A DNA stretch of 60,504 nucleotides, from assembly GCA_017454945.1 (NCBI GenBank), contig JAFTCA010000013.1, positions 1-60,504 on the forward strand. Direction: 5' to 3'. Below the pieces are notes generated by a model that worked only from the letters and a program-made list of their open reading frames with translations, was not told the origin of the DNA and made no database searches. Position numbers and translations under genes: made by a program. This DNA is from Bacteroidales bacterium. GTDB lineage: Bacteria; Bacteroidota; Bacteroidia; Bacteroidales; WCHB1-69. Below, piece by piece: positions 50,922 to 59,593 of the stretch; positions within the stretch are counted from its first letter, which is position 1; every line of letters starts with the position of its first letter.

Positions 50922-51686
50922 TCAGTTCATGCCTCTCGCTTTCTTAATCCTTTCATACGCTTGGTTCAGGCGCGAGAATTTTTCTTCGGCGGCCTTGCGC
51001 ACGTCGTCGCCCAAATGGTTCACTTTGTCGGGATGGTGTTTCTTCGCCAATTCACGGTAGGCCTTTTTGACCTCTTCGTCAGTGGCGTCGGGCGAGAGTT
51101 CCAGAATCCTGTAGTCGTTGTCCAGATTCTCAACTCGCGGTGCTGAATAGCCGCCTCCTTGTTGGTACTGATAGCCGCCCATGTACATCGACTTCATGGA
51201 TTCGAAATCCATTCGGCTGATGTTGAGGAGCGCTGCAATACGCTGAATACAAGATAGTTCTTCTGCTGATATGGCGCCATCAGCATGGGCAATGTCGAAG
51301 AGGAATTTCAGGGTAATGAGCCGTTCGTATATGGTCGATTGGCTGCGCACCTCTGCACAGACTTCTTCAATGGAGTAGTTCTCTTTCAGGATATCGCGCA
51401 ACTGCAGCAGCGCTTGGCTGGCTCTTTCGGGACCCAACTGCTGAAGAAGGTAATTTTTTACACAGTCTAACTCAGAACGCATGAGCGCATTGTCAGCCTT
51501 CATCACTTCGGCGCACAGAATCAAGAAGGTGCGGTCGAAGTCGGCGCGGCTTTGGCGATGATGGTGAATGACTACCCGTGAGTTTAAGGCCGAATCGATG
51601 AGCCGGCCAACAAAATAGGCGAGCAGTCCTATCCAAAAACTGCCACTAAATATCCATCCTAAAATTCCAGCAATAATACCAATCAT
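50922..51686 (-). CDS. TerB-like and DnaJ domain protein (DjlA-like)
   Basis: 254 residues. An N-terminal hydrophobic segment (IGIIAGILGWIFSGSFWIGLLAYFVG) is followed by a TerB-like helical domain (about 45-165, LILCAEVMKADNALMRSELDCV ... FLFDIAHADGAISAEELSCIQRIA) and a C-terminal J domain (about 185-254) with the HPD motif in AKKHHPDKV. This is the domain order of DjlA, a membrane-anchored co-chaperone that stimulates DnaK. It starts six bases after rimO and is probably co-transcribed. Confidence 0.9.
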   Translation of the reverse strand: MIGIIAGILGWIFSGSFWIGLLAYFVGRLIDSALNSRVVIHHHRQSRADFDRTFLILCAEVMKADNALMRSELDCVKNYLLQQLGPERASQALLQLRDILKENYSIEEVCAEVRSQSTIYERLITLKFLFDIAHADGAISAEELSCIQRIAALLNISRMDFESMKSMYMGGYQYQQGGGYSAPRVENLDNDYRILELSPDATDEEVKKAYRELAKKHHPDKVNHLGDDVRKAAEEKFSRLNQAYERIKKARGMN

Positions 51687-51692
51687 GCGTGA

Positions 51693-52970
51693 CTAGATTT
51701 TTTTGCCGTAGAGATCAAAATAATCGGCTTCGGTGATGCGAATGGGATAGAACTCTCCAATGGTCAATGGAGTGTCCTTGTCAATCAACACTTCATTGTC
51801 CACTTCGGGCGAGTCGAACTCGGTTCGGCCGAGGTAGAATTCATCCGTCTCTTCATCAATGATAACCTTCTGCACAGAGCCGACCTTTGCTTCGTTGAGT
51901 TCCAGTGAAATCTCTTCCTGCAAGGTCATCAGCTCTTCCAAACGGCGGTTCTTTTCGGTTTTCTTGATGGGGTCGCCAAGGGGGTAGGCGGGTGTGTCTT
52001 CTTCTTGCGAGTAGGAAAAGACACCCAAACGGTCGAAGCGCATATCCTTGACAAACTGCACCAGCGCCTTGTGGTCTTCGCGGGTTTCGGTGGGGAAGCC
52101 CGACAGTAAAGTGGTCCGGATGGCAATGCCAGGAACTTTTGTCCTAATGCGCTCTACAAGGCTGTACATCTGGCTTTCGGTGCAGCCGCGGTTCATGCTC
52201 TTGAGCACATTGGCGCTGATATGCTGCAGCGGAATGTCAATGTATTTGCAAAACTGACTGTAATCTCTGATGACATCCAATACTTCGTACGGAAAGCCCA
52301 TCGGATAAGCGTAATGCAAGCGTATCCATTCAATGCCCTTCACGCCGGCAAGCTTGCGAAGTAGCACTTCCAGTTGGCGCGTGTTGTTGAGGTCCATGCC
52401 GTAATAAGTCGAGTCCTGAGCAATGACCATCAGTTCTTTAACGCCCTGGCTGGCCAGTTGTTCGGCTTCTCGTACAACCATATCCATGGGCTTGGAAATA
52501 TGTTTGCCCCTGATGTTGGGAATGGCGCAAAATGCACAATGGCGGTCGCAACCTTCAGAGATTTTGAGGTAGGCGTAATGCTTTGGGGTTGAGAGCGTTC
52601 CGCGTGGTGATGTGAGTAGGTTAAAGTCGCTCTGCTTGAGGAATTGCCCCAGGTCTTTGTAGGCGTATATGCCGTCGGCTTCGGGAAGCATCTTCACCAA
52701 ATCATCGTGGTAGCGCTGAGCCAGACAACCAATGACATACAACTTTTTGATATGGCCGGCTTTCTTGCGCTCGGCGTGCATCAGAATCTCCTCAATGGAT
52801 TCCTCCTTGGCATCCTGAATGAAGCTGCAAGTATTGACGATGACAATGTCGGTGTCCTCTGCCGATTCGTGCAGAATGGTATAACCTTCTTTCTGTAAGG
52901 AGTTTGCAATGACTTCCGAATCGATGGTGTTCTTGGAACAGCCGAGCGTGATGATGTTAATGCTTTCCAT
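51693..52970 (-). CDS. rimO: Ribosomal protein S12 methylthiotransferase
   Basis: Radical SAM enzyme that adds a methylthio group to an aspartate of S12. 425 residues from the ATG at 52970 (the frame is open to 53021, but family homology begins at MESINIITLGCSKNTIDSEV). N-terminal UPF0004 domain with three cluster cysteines (LGCSKN, NTCSFI, IGCLAQR), radical SAM motif C-x3-C-x2-C in SEGCDRHCAFCAIP, and C-terminal TRAM domain (LGRTEFDSPEVDNEVLID). Confidence 0.95.
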   Translation of the reverse strand: MESINIITLGCSKNTIDSEVIANSLQKEGYTILHESAEDTDIVIVNTCSFIQDAKEESIEEILMHAERKKAGHIKKLYVIGCLAQRYHDDLVKMLPEADGIYAYKDLGQFLKQSDFNLLTSPRGTLSTPKHYAYLKISEGCDRHCAFCAIPNIRGKHISKPMDMVVREAEQLASQGVKELMVIAQDSTYYGMDLNNTRQLEVLLRKLAGVKGIEWIRLHYAYPMGFPYEVLDVIRDYSQFCKYIDIPLQHISANVLKSMNRGCTESQMYSLVERIRTKVPGIAIRTTLLSGFPTETREDHKALVQFVKDMRFDRLGVFSYSQEEDTPAYPLGDPIKKTEKNRRLEELMTLQEEISLELNEAKVGSVQKVIIDEETDEFYLGRTEFDSPEVDNEVLIDKDTPLTIGEFYPIRITEADYFDLYGKKI

Positions 52971-52987
52971 ATTGTTGTTTTGGGCTG

Positions 52988-52995
52988 CAAAGATA
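52988..52995 (-). promoter_or_regulatory. -7 box of rimO
   Basis: TATCTTTG on the minus strand, 17 bases before the ATG at 52970, giving an almost leaderless transcript. Confidence 0.6.
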
Positions 52996-53037
52996 AGGAA
53001 AATGTTGAGAGTGTAGCGCAACTATCGCATTTTTCCG

Positions 53038-53045
53038 TACTTTTG
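53038..53045 (+). promoter_or_regulatory. -7 box of the MATE gene
   Basis: TACTTTTG on the plus strand, about 24 bases before the proposed GTG start at 53070; divergent from the rimO promoter. Confidence 0.55.
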
Positions 53046-53069
53046 CCGCTCAAAAATAGAGAAGTTAAA

Positions 53070-54464
53070 GTGGAACAGATAGACAGAACGAAAGAACTTG
53101 AAACTAAGGGAATTGGCGCGCTGCTGTTTGCCTACGCCATGCCTTCGGTGATTAGCCAAGTCATCGCTTCGGTCTATAATATCGCCGACCGTATCTTTAT
53201 CGGACAAGGGGTAGGTGCCTTGGCCATCGCCGGCCTGGCAGTCACTTTCCCTGTGATGAACATCATCCATGCGTTTGGTGCTTTGGTGGGTGTGGGGGCG
53301 TCGGCTCGCATGTCCATCGTTTTAGGACAGAAAGATGTGCGCTGGGCTGAGAAGATATTGGGAAACAGTATGTTGCTCACTTTTCTGTTAGGTGCCTTCT
53401 TCCTCACTTTCGGCTACCTCTTTTTGGATGATATTCTTATCAAATTCGGGGCCACGGCTGGCACGGTTGCCTATGCGCGCGAGTACATGCTCATTGTCTT
53501 TCCTGGTATGTTCCTCACCACACTGACTTACAATCTCACCAGTCTGATGCGTGCCTCTGGCTATCCTTCCAAGTCGATGTTCATCCTGGCGGGCGGTGCC
53601 ATCCTAAACATGATTCTCGATCCGCTTTTCATTTTCGTCTTCCATTGGGGAATTGCGGGCGCCGCCTGGGCTACCACCATCTCTATGGCCATGACCGCCG
53701 TCGTTTCCGTGGCGCATTTTATGAGCCCCAAGTCGTTTATCCGCTTCCGAGCCCATGCATGGACCCCTAAGGGCTATATCTTCAAGAATATCACGATGAT
53801 AGGATTGAGTCCGTTCTTGATGAATGTGGCTGCGGCTGGCGTGGTGGCCATCCTCAACCGCCAACTTGGGCGCTTTGGTGGCGACATGGCCATCGGTGCC
53901 TACGGAATCATCAACTCGCTGGCCCACTTGCTGGTGATGATCATCTTGGGCGTTTGTCAAGGTATGCAGCCCATTGCCGGCTATAATTATGGCGCCGGCC
54001 ATAACGACCGACTGAAGCATGTGTATCGTCTGACAATGCAGATTTGCGTGTTGATTGGAGCGGTGGGCAGCTTGTTGGGATGCCTCATTCCGCAGTATCT
54101 GGTTCGTGCGTTCACCAGCGATGCCAATCTCATTGCCATTGCCGCACATGCCACGCCTTATCTTATGGTGATGTTCCCGCTCATTGGTTTTACCATCACC
54201 AATTCCAACTTTTTCCAGTCTATCGACAAACCGTGGATCGCCATTGTGACCAGCCTCTCGCGTCAGGTCATCTTCCTGATTCCGCTTTGCTATGTCATGC
54301 CGCAAATCTATCTTGCCGCTGGCTTCAACGGCCTTACGGGCGTATGGATGAGCTGCACCATCTCCGATGTGATGGGCGCTGTGTTGGCGGCACTGTTACT
54401 GTGGTTGCAACGGAGGATATTTGTGGATGAAAATAATATTGCTACCGAGAAGAAATCCCGATAG
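53070..54464 (+). CDS. MATE family multidrug/Na+ antiporter
   Basis: 464-residue exporter with twelve membrane helices in two halves, typical segments being FAYAMPSVISQVIASVYNIADRIFIGQGVGALAIAGL and LGVCQGMQPIAGYNYGAGHNDRLKHV. The frame is open upstream to 52980, but the -7 box lies inside that extension, and the family start fits the GTG at 53070 (VEQIDRTKELE). MATE proteins expel cationic drugs in exchange for Na+ or H+; the substrate is unknown. Single gene. Confidence 0.9.
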   Translation: MEQIDRTKELETKGIGALLFAYAMPSVISQVIASVYNIADRIFIGQGVGALAIAGLAVTFPVMNIIHAFGALVGVGASARMSIVLGQKDVRWAEKILGNSMLLTFLLGAFFLTFGYLFLDDILIKFGATAGTVAYAREYMLIVFPGMFLTTLTYNLTSLMRASGYPSKSMFILAGGAILNMILDPLFIFVFHWGIAGAAWATTISMAMTAVVSVAHFMSPKSFIRFRAHAWTPKGYIFKNITMIGLSPFLMNVAAAGVVAILNRQLGRFGGDMAIGAYGIINSLAHLLVMIILGVCQGMQPIAGYNYGAGHNDRLKHVYRLTMQICVLIGAVGSLLGCLIPQYLVRAFTSDANLIAIAAHATPYLMVMFPLIGFTITNSNFFQSIDKPWIAIVTSLSRQVIFLIPLCYVMPQIYLAAGFNGLTGVWMSCTISDVMGAVLAALLLWLQRRIFVDENNIATEKKSR

Positions 54465-54519
54465 CAATGAGAGCATTTGAATTCTGAGTTCTGAATTTTG
54501 AATTTTGAACTTTGAATTT

Positions 54520-54692
54520 CAGACGCAGCACGCTACGTCTCTACTTTGTTCACCATTCCGCAAGCGGTAGCGTAGCGGAATCTCCTCCATTCCGCGATTC
54601 ACAGCGGAATCCCATTCAGACGCAGCACGCCGCGTCTCTACTTTGTTCACCATTCCGCAAGCGGTAGCGTAGCGGAATCTCCTTCATTCCGC
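54520..54692. repeat. Direct repeat of about 75 bp with nested palindromes
   Basis: Two copies (54520-54595 and 54618-54692), three mismatches, each starting cagacgcagcacg, running through cgtctctactttgttcacc and a hairpin ATTCCGC...GCGGAAT. The start matches half of the 5042 palindrome family (AGACG/CGTCTCTAC), and the end resembles the last hairpin of module X. Non-coding. Preceded from 54480 by attttgaattttgaa repeats. Confidence 0.8.
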
Positions 54693-54712
54693 CATCGCAG
54701 TGCCTTTTGTCG

Positions 54713-54961
54713 TTACCGTTTTTTGGCGATAAGTCCTACAAGAAGCACGAGGACTACTGCACCGACTACAGCGCAAATGAGATTGCCTACAATGCTGCTG
54801 GTGTGGATGCCGAGGAGACCGAAAATCCAGCCGCCCAAGAAGCCACCCACAATACCGAGGAGCAGGTTAATCCAAAAGCCGTAACCGCCGCCGCGCATGA
54901 TCAAACCGGTAAGATAGCCGGCCAATGCGCCCAAAAGAATGAACCAAAGAAAATCTAACAT
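54713..54961 (-). CDS. GlsB/YeaQ/YmgE family membrane protein
   Basis: 82-residue protein, almost entirely three glycine-rich membrane helices (FLWFILLGALAGYLTGLIMRGGGYGFWINLLLGIVGGFLGGWIFGLLGI ... VVGAVVLVLLVGLIAKK). This family of small envelope proteins is linked with stress response, for example GlsB. Single gene; its terminator region merges into the repeat block downstream. Confidence 0.88.
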   Translation of the reverse strand: MLDFLWFILLGALAGYLTGLIMRGGGYGFWINLLLGIVGGFLGGWIFGLLGIHTSSIVGNLICAVVGAVVLVLLVGLIAKKR

Positions 54962-55024
54962 GACAATTGTGTTTAAGTGATTAATGGTTTTATCGTTGCA
55001 AATATAAAAAAAGAAATAATTACA

Positions 55025-55060
55025 AACAAAAAAAATCGGGGCAACTTTCGCTGCCCCGAG
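55025..55060 (-). terminator. Terminator of the DUF4476 gene
   Basis: Minus-strand stem TCGGGGCA/TGCCCCGA, eight-base loop, followed by seven or more T, 20 bases after the stop at 55080. Confidence 0.9.
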
Positions 55061-55079
55061 GGTTATTGTTGTTTGATTG

Positions 55080-55754
55080 TTAGTAGTAGCGTGCGATGTA
55101 GGATCTTAATTCTTCTTTCGAGGAGATGAAGGTGAGCGCTCTTTCTACTTTGTAGTAGTTGCCCGGATCGATGCAGTATCTGTAGGCGTACTTGGCGAGC
55201 GATAACCTGTTGCTGTCGAAGGAGAACTCGCGAACCATTCGTTCAATTTGTGAGGCCGTAAGCGCCTTGCCTCTTACGAAGGACTTTGCGTAGCTCAGTT
55301 TGCGGCTGTCGAAGGTCAGCAATTCCATATAGCGAATCGTCTCTTCCAGTTCATAGTAGGCTACAGGACGTCCTGCCGGAGGTACAGGTCTTGCACTTGC
55401 AGGAGGCAGGGGACGGGGAGCCGGTCTTCCATAGCCATGTCCGGGGGCGGGGGCTCCGTGACCAGGACCGTGTCCGGGGCCGTATCCATGTCCGCCGCTA
55501 GGTCCACCGTGACCGGGAGCTCCGTGACCTGAGGGAGGAGGAGGCGTGCCGGGCTTGCCGGGTTTGCTTGCATCGGGCTTGGGTGCACTGGCCGGTTTCG
55601 TTGCCTTATCAGCAGAGGTTGAATGATTAGGTGCTGATACTGCAGATGACGGTTTGTGCGGATCTTTGCCGGGGTCTCTTGACGCTCCGGGAGCCTGTGC
55701 GAAAACGAGGCTGCTGCTGAGTGCCATTAGCACGATAATCATTAATTTTTTCAT
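55080..55754 (-). CDS. Secreted DUF4476 protein with Pro/Gly/His-rich linker
   Basis: 224 residues: signal peptide MKKLMIIVLMALSSSLVFAQ, then a linker rich in Pro, Ser, Lys and Ala, then a glycine-histidine stretch (about residues 72-110) with GHG and GPGHG repeats, then a helical C-terminal domain (YYELEETIRYMELLTFDSRKLSYAKSFV ... FSFDSNRLSLAKYAY) of the DUF4476 type, with internal repetition. The family is common in Bacteroidota and its function is unknown. The histidines might bind metal, but that is speculation. Confidence 0.85.
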   Translation of the reverse strand: MKKLMIIVLMALSSSLVFAQAPGASRDPGKDPHKPSSAVSAPNHSTSADKATKPASAPKPDASKPGKPGTPPPPSGHGAPGHGGPSGGHGYGPGHGPGHGAPAPGHGYGRPAPRPLPPASARPVPPAGRPVAYYELEETIRYMELLTFDSRKLSYAKSFVRGKALTASQIERMVREFSFDSNRLSLAKYAYRYCIDPGNYYKVERALTFISSKEELRSYIARYY

Positions 55755-55837
55755 GGCCGTTAATTTTTAAAGGTTATTATTAAGTGGCTCTTTTGTTGTT
55801 TTAGACTTGACAGATTCGTTTGGGTTAAATGGGTCGA

Positions 55838-55845
55838 CAAAAATA
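55838..55845 (-). promoter_or_regulatory. -7 box of the DUF4476 gene
   Basis: TATTTTTG on the minus strand, about 84 bases before the ATG at 55754. Confidence 0.5.
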
Positions 55846-55860
55846 TTTCATTTTTCGGTG

Positions 55861-55891
55861 TTGCTTTTTCATTTTAATATATGTATATTTG
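55861..55891 (+). promoter_or_regulatory. Promoter of pepE
   Basis: TTG at 55861-55863 and TATATTTG at 55884-55891, 20 bases apart, close to consensus; the leader to the ATG at 55967 is about 70 bases. Confidence 0.7.
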
Positions 55892-55966
55892 CAAGTCGGA
55901 TAAAGTATTGAATGCTTTTTCGATAGATTTGATAAGTAAATTATTGTAAACTAAATAGATGCTGAG

Positions 55967-56722
55967 ATGAAATTATTATTGATAAGTAATTCCACTAATT
56001 ACAAGGAGGCTTACCTTTCGTGGTGTATGCCCCTTATAGATGAGTTTTTGAAACACGAAAAGAAAAATATTCTCTTTTTCCCTTACGCAGGTGTGAAAGT
56101 GGGTGGCAAAGATTATCCCCAAAGTTATGATGCTTATACCGACAGAGTGAAAAAGGTGTTTGATGAATATGGTTTGAATGTATATTCTATTCATAATGAA
56201 GCAGATCCGATTGCAGCGGTGAACAAGGCCGATGTGATTATGGTAGGCGGTGGTAATACTTTCCACTTGGTGTACGAACTGCATCGTAACGGACTGATTG
56301 CGCCTGTGCGTCGTAAAGTGCTGGAAGGTACACCGTTCCTGGGCTGGAGTGCTGGTTCGAATGTGGCTTGCCCCACGCTGCGTACCACCAACGATATGCC
56401 CATTGTGATGCCTGCTTCATTCGATTGTTTCGACTTTGTGCCGTTCCAAATTAATCCCCATTACATTGATCCGCATCCGCAAGAGATCAACGATGCCATT
56501 CGTCATGGTGGCGAAACTCGTCAGGATAGAATTAACGAGTTCCTTTCTGTAAACCAAGAGATTACTGTGGCAGGTCTGCGTGAAGCAACGGCATTATGGG
56601 TGGAGAATGATATGATCACGCTGCGTGGCTGTCGTCCTATGCGTGTGATGCGCTATCAACAAGAACCGATTGAGATTCAGCCGGATAGCCGTTTTGATTT
56701 TGCCTTCAACCTAAAGAAATAA
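55967..56722 (+). CDS. pepE: Dipeptidase E (peptidase S51)
   Basis: Cleaves Asp-X dipeptides in the cytoplasm. 251 residues. Motifs: VIMVGGGNTFHLVYELHRNGL, nucleophile Ser128 in LGWSAGSNVACPTLRTTNDMPI, and His165 in FQINPHYIDPH. No signal peptide. The stop overlaps an in-frame ATG of the following gene region, but the real start of the next gene is 27 bases on; the two are probably read together. Confidence 0.93.
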   Translation: MKLLLISNSTNYKEAYLSWCMPLIDEFLKHEKKNILFFPYAGVKVGGKDYPQSYDAYTDRVKKVFDEYGLNVYSIHNEADPIAAVNKADVIMVGGGNTFHLVYELHRNGLIAPVRRKVLEGTPFLGWSAGSNVACPTLRTTNDMPIVMPASFDCFDFVPFQINPHYIDPHPQEINDAIRHGGETRQDRINEFLSVNQEITVAGLREATALWVENDMITLRGCRPMRVMRYQQEPIEIQPDSRFDFAFNLKK

Positions 56723-56748
56723 TGTTTAACCCTTTAAAAGTCAATATC

Positions 56749-57411
56749 ATGAAAAGCAAAGTTTTATTTTTTGTGTTAGGAGCCGCCTTGCTCTTTGGCG
56801 CTTCTACATTGAAAGCACAAGACGAAGTGAAAGATTATGATGGCAACAGCTACAAGACTGTCAAAATTGGCAGTCAGGTGTGGATGGCCGAAAACCTGAA
56901 GACCACTCACTACCGCGATGGAGCTGAAATTCCTAATGTGACCGACCGCTCGAAATGGGCTGCCGCCACTACACCCGGCTATTGCTGGTACGACAATGAC
57001 AAAGGTAATAAAGATGAGTACGGCGCTTTGTACAACTGGTATGTTGTAGGAACAGGCAAATTGTGCCCCAAAGGCTGGCATGTGCCTACCGATGCTGAAT
57101 GGAAAACACTGGAAAGCAAGTTGGGTGGCGCTGAAGAAGCTGCAGCCAAACTGAAAGAGAAAGGCGATACCCACTGGAAGAAAGCCGATGAGAATGCTAC
57201 CGATGAGTACGGTTTTGCTGCTGTTGGCGCAGGCTTCCGTAATAGTGATGGCGATTTTACCTATAAATTGTCCGATGCTTGCTGGTGGACTGCCACTCCG
57301 GGTACCTTAAGATACGCTTGCAACCGCGTATTTTCATATTATAGTCAAGGTATCAGCCGTCGTGATATCCAGAAAACTAACGGATATTCAATTCGTTGCG
57401 TAAAAGATTAA
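56749..57411 (+). CDS. Secreted FISUMP-domain protein
   Basis: About 220 residues with signal peptide MKSKVLFFVLGAALLFGAST, cleaved near LKAQ. The rest is a Fibrobacter succinogenes major paralogous (FISUMP) domain: DYDGNSYKTVKIGSQVWMAENLKTTHYRDG, LYNWYVVGTGKLCPKGWHVPTDAEWKTLE, and the C-terminal WWTATPG ... YSIRCVKD. Such domains are frequent in surface proteins of Bacteroidota and Fibrobacteres, of unknown role. An ATG at 56722 is in frame but lacks the basic signal start. Confidence 0.9.
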   Translation: MKSKVLFFVLGAALLFGASTLKAQDEVKDYDGNSYKTVKIGSQVWMAENLKTTHYRDGAEIPNVTDRSKWAAATTPGYCWYDNDKGNKDEYGALYNWYVVGTGKLCPKGWHVPTDAEWKTLESKLGGAEEAAAKLKEKGDTHWKKADENATDEYGFAAVGAGFRNSDGDFTYKLSDACWWTATPGTLRYACNRVFSYYSQGISRRDIQKTNGYSIRCVKD

Positions 57412-57440
57412 AAAAATGTGCGGCGCAAAAGAAAAATTAT

Positions 57441-57448
57441 TATTTTTG
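57441..57448 (+). promoter_or_regulatory. -7 box of tRNA-Leu
   Basis: TATTTTTG, 11 bases before the 5' end of the tRNA. Confidence 0.6.
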
Positions 57449-57459
57449 CAGCCGCAAAT

Positions 57460-57546
57460 GCCCAGGTGGTGGAATTGGTAGACACGCTACTTTGAGGGGG
57501 TAGTGGGAGTTATCCCGTGCAAGTTCGACTCTTGTCTTGGGCACCA
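57460..57546 (+). tRNA. tRNA-Leu (anticodon GAG)
   Basis: 87 bases, including an encoded CCA. The acceptor stem pairs GCCCAGG with CTTGGGC; anticodon stem CTACT/GGTAG with loop TTGAGGG gives anticodon GAG (codons CUC and CUU). A long variable arm (tgggagttatcccg) marks it as class II, as leucine tRNAs are. T arm with GTTCGAC. Own promoter upstream and terminator just downstream. Confidence 0.95.
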
Positions 57547-57551
57547 GATTG

Positions 57552-57586
57552 AAAACCTTGATTCTGTAACGGTTTCAAGGTTTTTT
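57552..57586 (+). terminator. Terminator of tRNA-Leu
   Basis: AAAACCTTGA / TCAAGGTTTTTT stem and T run, six bases after the tRNA end. Confidence 0.88.
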
Positions 57587-57597
57587 CTTTTTTTGAT

Positions 57598-58389
57598 TCA
57601 TGGATGCTTGGCAAAGAAATCGAGTATCGCATCCACTTCCGAATCCCAGTAGCTGAAGTCGTGGCCTTTACTGCCATCGCAATGCAGTTGGTGGCCACTG
57701 TTGGGATAGAGCCACACCAGTTTGTTGTAGAAGGTGGTCGTCTGCTCGAAAGGCACTACCTTGTCTTTCATGCCATGCCCGAAGTAGATGGGCACTTGCA
57801 GTCGGTTAATCATTGTGGTGGGATTGTCGCAGTTTTTCCATCTGTCGGCAAACTGGGCGTAAGGACCATAGAATCCCTTCATCAGGTTGTCGTTCTGCAT
57901 GGTGGTCTGGTCGTAGTCGCCCGACAAAGCCGCGCCTGCCTTGAAAAGTTGTCCCGTTTTGATGCAGCAGAGCACCACGCCGCGAGCTCCCGTGGACAAG
58001 CCGACGATGTAGTTCTTTGTCGTGGTGAAGATGTTGTAACTCTTTTGTAAATAAGGGATTAGTGTGTCTGTAAGCCAGAGCAAAGTGGGCTCGTTGCGCC
58101 AATCTTGGCGTGTTTCGGGGAAGTAGTGGTCTGCATAGACGCTTTTGTGCATTTCGGGCAGGATGAGTCGATAACCTTGAGCCAATGCTTTGGTACACAG
58201 CGAGCTCTCGTTGCACCAACGCTCTTTGGCAAAATTCCATCCCGGCAAGATGAGCATATCGCCTTTTACCGTTTGTGAAGGCGTGATTATATCTACGGCA
58301 ACGTTCTCAACAATAAGGTGTTGCTCGTTCTGGGCGCAGACACACATTGTCAAACACATGGTCAATATGAAAAAGGAGGGTTTTATCAT
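57598..58389 (-). CDS. Secreted alpha/beta hydrolase (esterase-like)
   Basis: 263 residues. Signal peptide MIKPSFFILTMCLTMCVCAQ. Catalytic serine Ser132 in the elbow VGLSTGARG; probable Asp in HGMKDKVVPFEQT; and a probable His near the C-terminus (SKGHDFSYWDSEVDAILDFF). The core is a normal alpha/beta hydrolase. Substrate unknown; an exported esterase is most likely. It starts eight bases after sdaA and is probably the third gene of the mtgA-sdaA operon. Confidence 0.85.
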   Translation of the reverse strand: MIKPSFFILTMCLTMCVCAQNEQHLIVENVAVDIITPSQTVKGDMLILPGWNFAKERWCNESSLCTKALAQGYRLILPEMHKSVYADHYFPETRQDWRNEPTLLWLTDTLIPYLQKSYNIFTTTKNYIVGLSTGARGVVLCCIKTGQLFKAGAALSGDYDQTTMQNDNLMKGFYGPYAQFADRWKNCDNPTTMINRLQVPIYFGHGMKDKVVPFEQTTTFYNKLVWLYPNSGHQLHCDGSKGHDFSYWDSEVDAILDFFAKHP

Positions 58390-58397
58390 GGTTGATT

Positions 58398-59579
58398 TTA
58401 AATAGCCAGTCCTCCTGTTGAGGTCTCTTTATATAAGGAAGGCAGGTCGTGGCCGGTTACTTTCATGACTTTCACCACTTTGTCGAAGCTGATGAGATGT
58501 TTGCCATCGGAGAGGAGTGCGTAGGTGCCTGCATCGATGGCGCGCATGGCTGCGAAGCCATTTCGCTCAATACAAGGTACTTGTACCAGACCGCACACAG
58601 GGTCGCAGGTGAGGCCAAGGTGATGTTCCAAGCCGATTTCGGCCGCATATTCCACTTGGTATGAGGAACCGCCCATCAGTTGGCAGATAGCGCCGGATGC
58701 CATGGAGCAGGCACTGCCGATTTCACCTTGACAACCCACTTCGGCACCGCTGATGGAGGCGTTGTGTTTGATGAGATTGCCAATCAGTCCGGCGGTAGCT
58801 AAGGCGTGCAGGATTTTCTTGTCGCTTTTTTCATAATCGGCATAGTAGGTGTAAAGTACTGCTGGCAGAACACCGCACGAACCACAGGTAGGTGCCGTTA
58901 CAATGGTTTGTCCTGCCGCATTTTCTTCCGCTGCGGCCAGAGCATAAATGCTTGTTAGATAGCGTTTTTGGAAGGCTTCGTTGTAGCTTCTGAGTTTCGA
59001 GTAGGTGGTAGATGCCTTGCGGGGCAGATGCAGCACTCCAGGCAAGGTGCTCTCATGCTCCAATCCATCTCGAATCTCTCGCTGCATCTGTTTCCATACA
59101 GTATTCAAATAATCCCATAATGCATCTTCATTCTCCACTTCGGCAACATATTCCCATAACCTGCGGTTGCCGATGTAATTCAGGATGTCATCCATCGTCT
59201 GATGAGGATAAATCTTCTCCTCATTTTGTCGTTTGCCATTATCAGAGATGTCGCCCCCGCCGATACTGAAAGTCTTGCGTTCCATCAAGGTTTCTCCGTT
59301 GGCATTATAAGCGTGAAATATCATGCCATTGGGGTGTTCGGGCAAGAATATGTCAGGGTGCCATTCGAAGGTGGTGCGCTCTTGGGGCAGTATGGTCAGG
59401 ATGGCTGTGTCGGTCAGGTGGCCTTTGCCAGTGGCTGCCAAACTGCCGAAGAGTTCGACTTTGTAGCTGTGGGCATTGGGGATGGCTGCCATAAATTCAC
59501 GGGCTGCCTTTTCGGGTCCCATAGTGTGGGAACTGGAAGGGCCGCGGCCGATTTTGAAGATTTTGGTGATACTTTCCAT
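58398..59579 (-). CDS. sdaA: L-serine ammonia-lyase, iron-sulfur type
   Basis: Converts L-serine to pyruvate and ammonia with an oxygen-sensitive [4Fe-4S] cluster. One chain of 393 residues combines the beta and alpha parts: MESITKIFKIGRGPSSSHTMGP at the start and, in the alpha part, the cysteine regions APTCGSCGVLPAV, GCQGEIGSACSMASGAI and CDPVCGLVQVPCIERN. The start is the ATG at 59579 (a codon at 59588 would add three residues). Between mtgA and the esterase with gaps of 14 and 8 bases. Confidence 0.95.
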   Translation of the reverse strand: MESITKIFKIGRGPSSSHTMGPEKAAREFMAAIPNAHSYKVELFGSLAATGKGHLTDTAILTILPQERTTFEWHPDIFLPEHPNGMIFHAYNANGETLMERKTFSIGGGDISDNGKRQNEEKIYPHQTMDDILNYIGNRRLWEYVAEVENEDALWDYLNTVWKQMQREIRDGLEHESTLPGVLHLPRKASTTYSKLRSYNEAFQKRYLTSIYALAAAEENAAGQTIVTAPTCGSCGVLPAVLYTYYADYEKSDKKILHALATAGLIGNLIKHNASISGAEVGCQGEIGSACSMASGAICQLMGGSSYQVEYAAEIGLEHHLGLTCDPVCGLVQVPCIERNGFAAMRAIDAGTYALLSDGKHLISFDKVVKVMKVTGHDLPSLYKETSTGGLAI

Positions 59580-59593
59580 AAAGTGCAAAAAGG

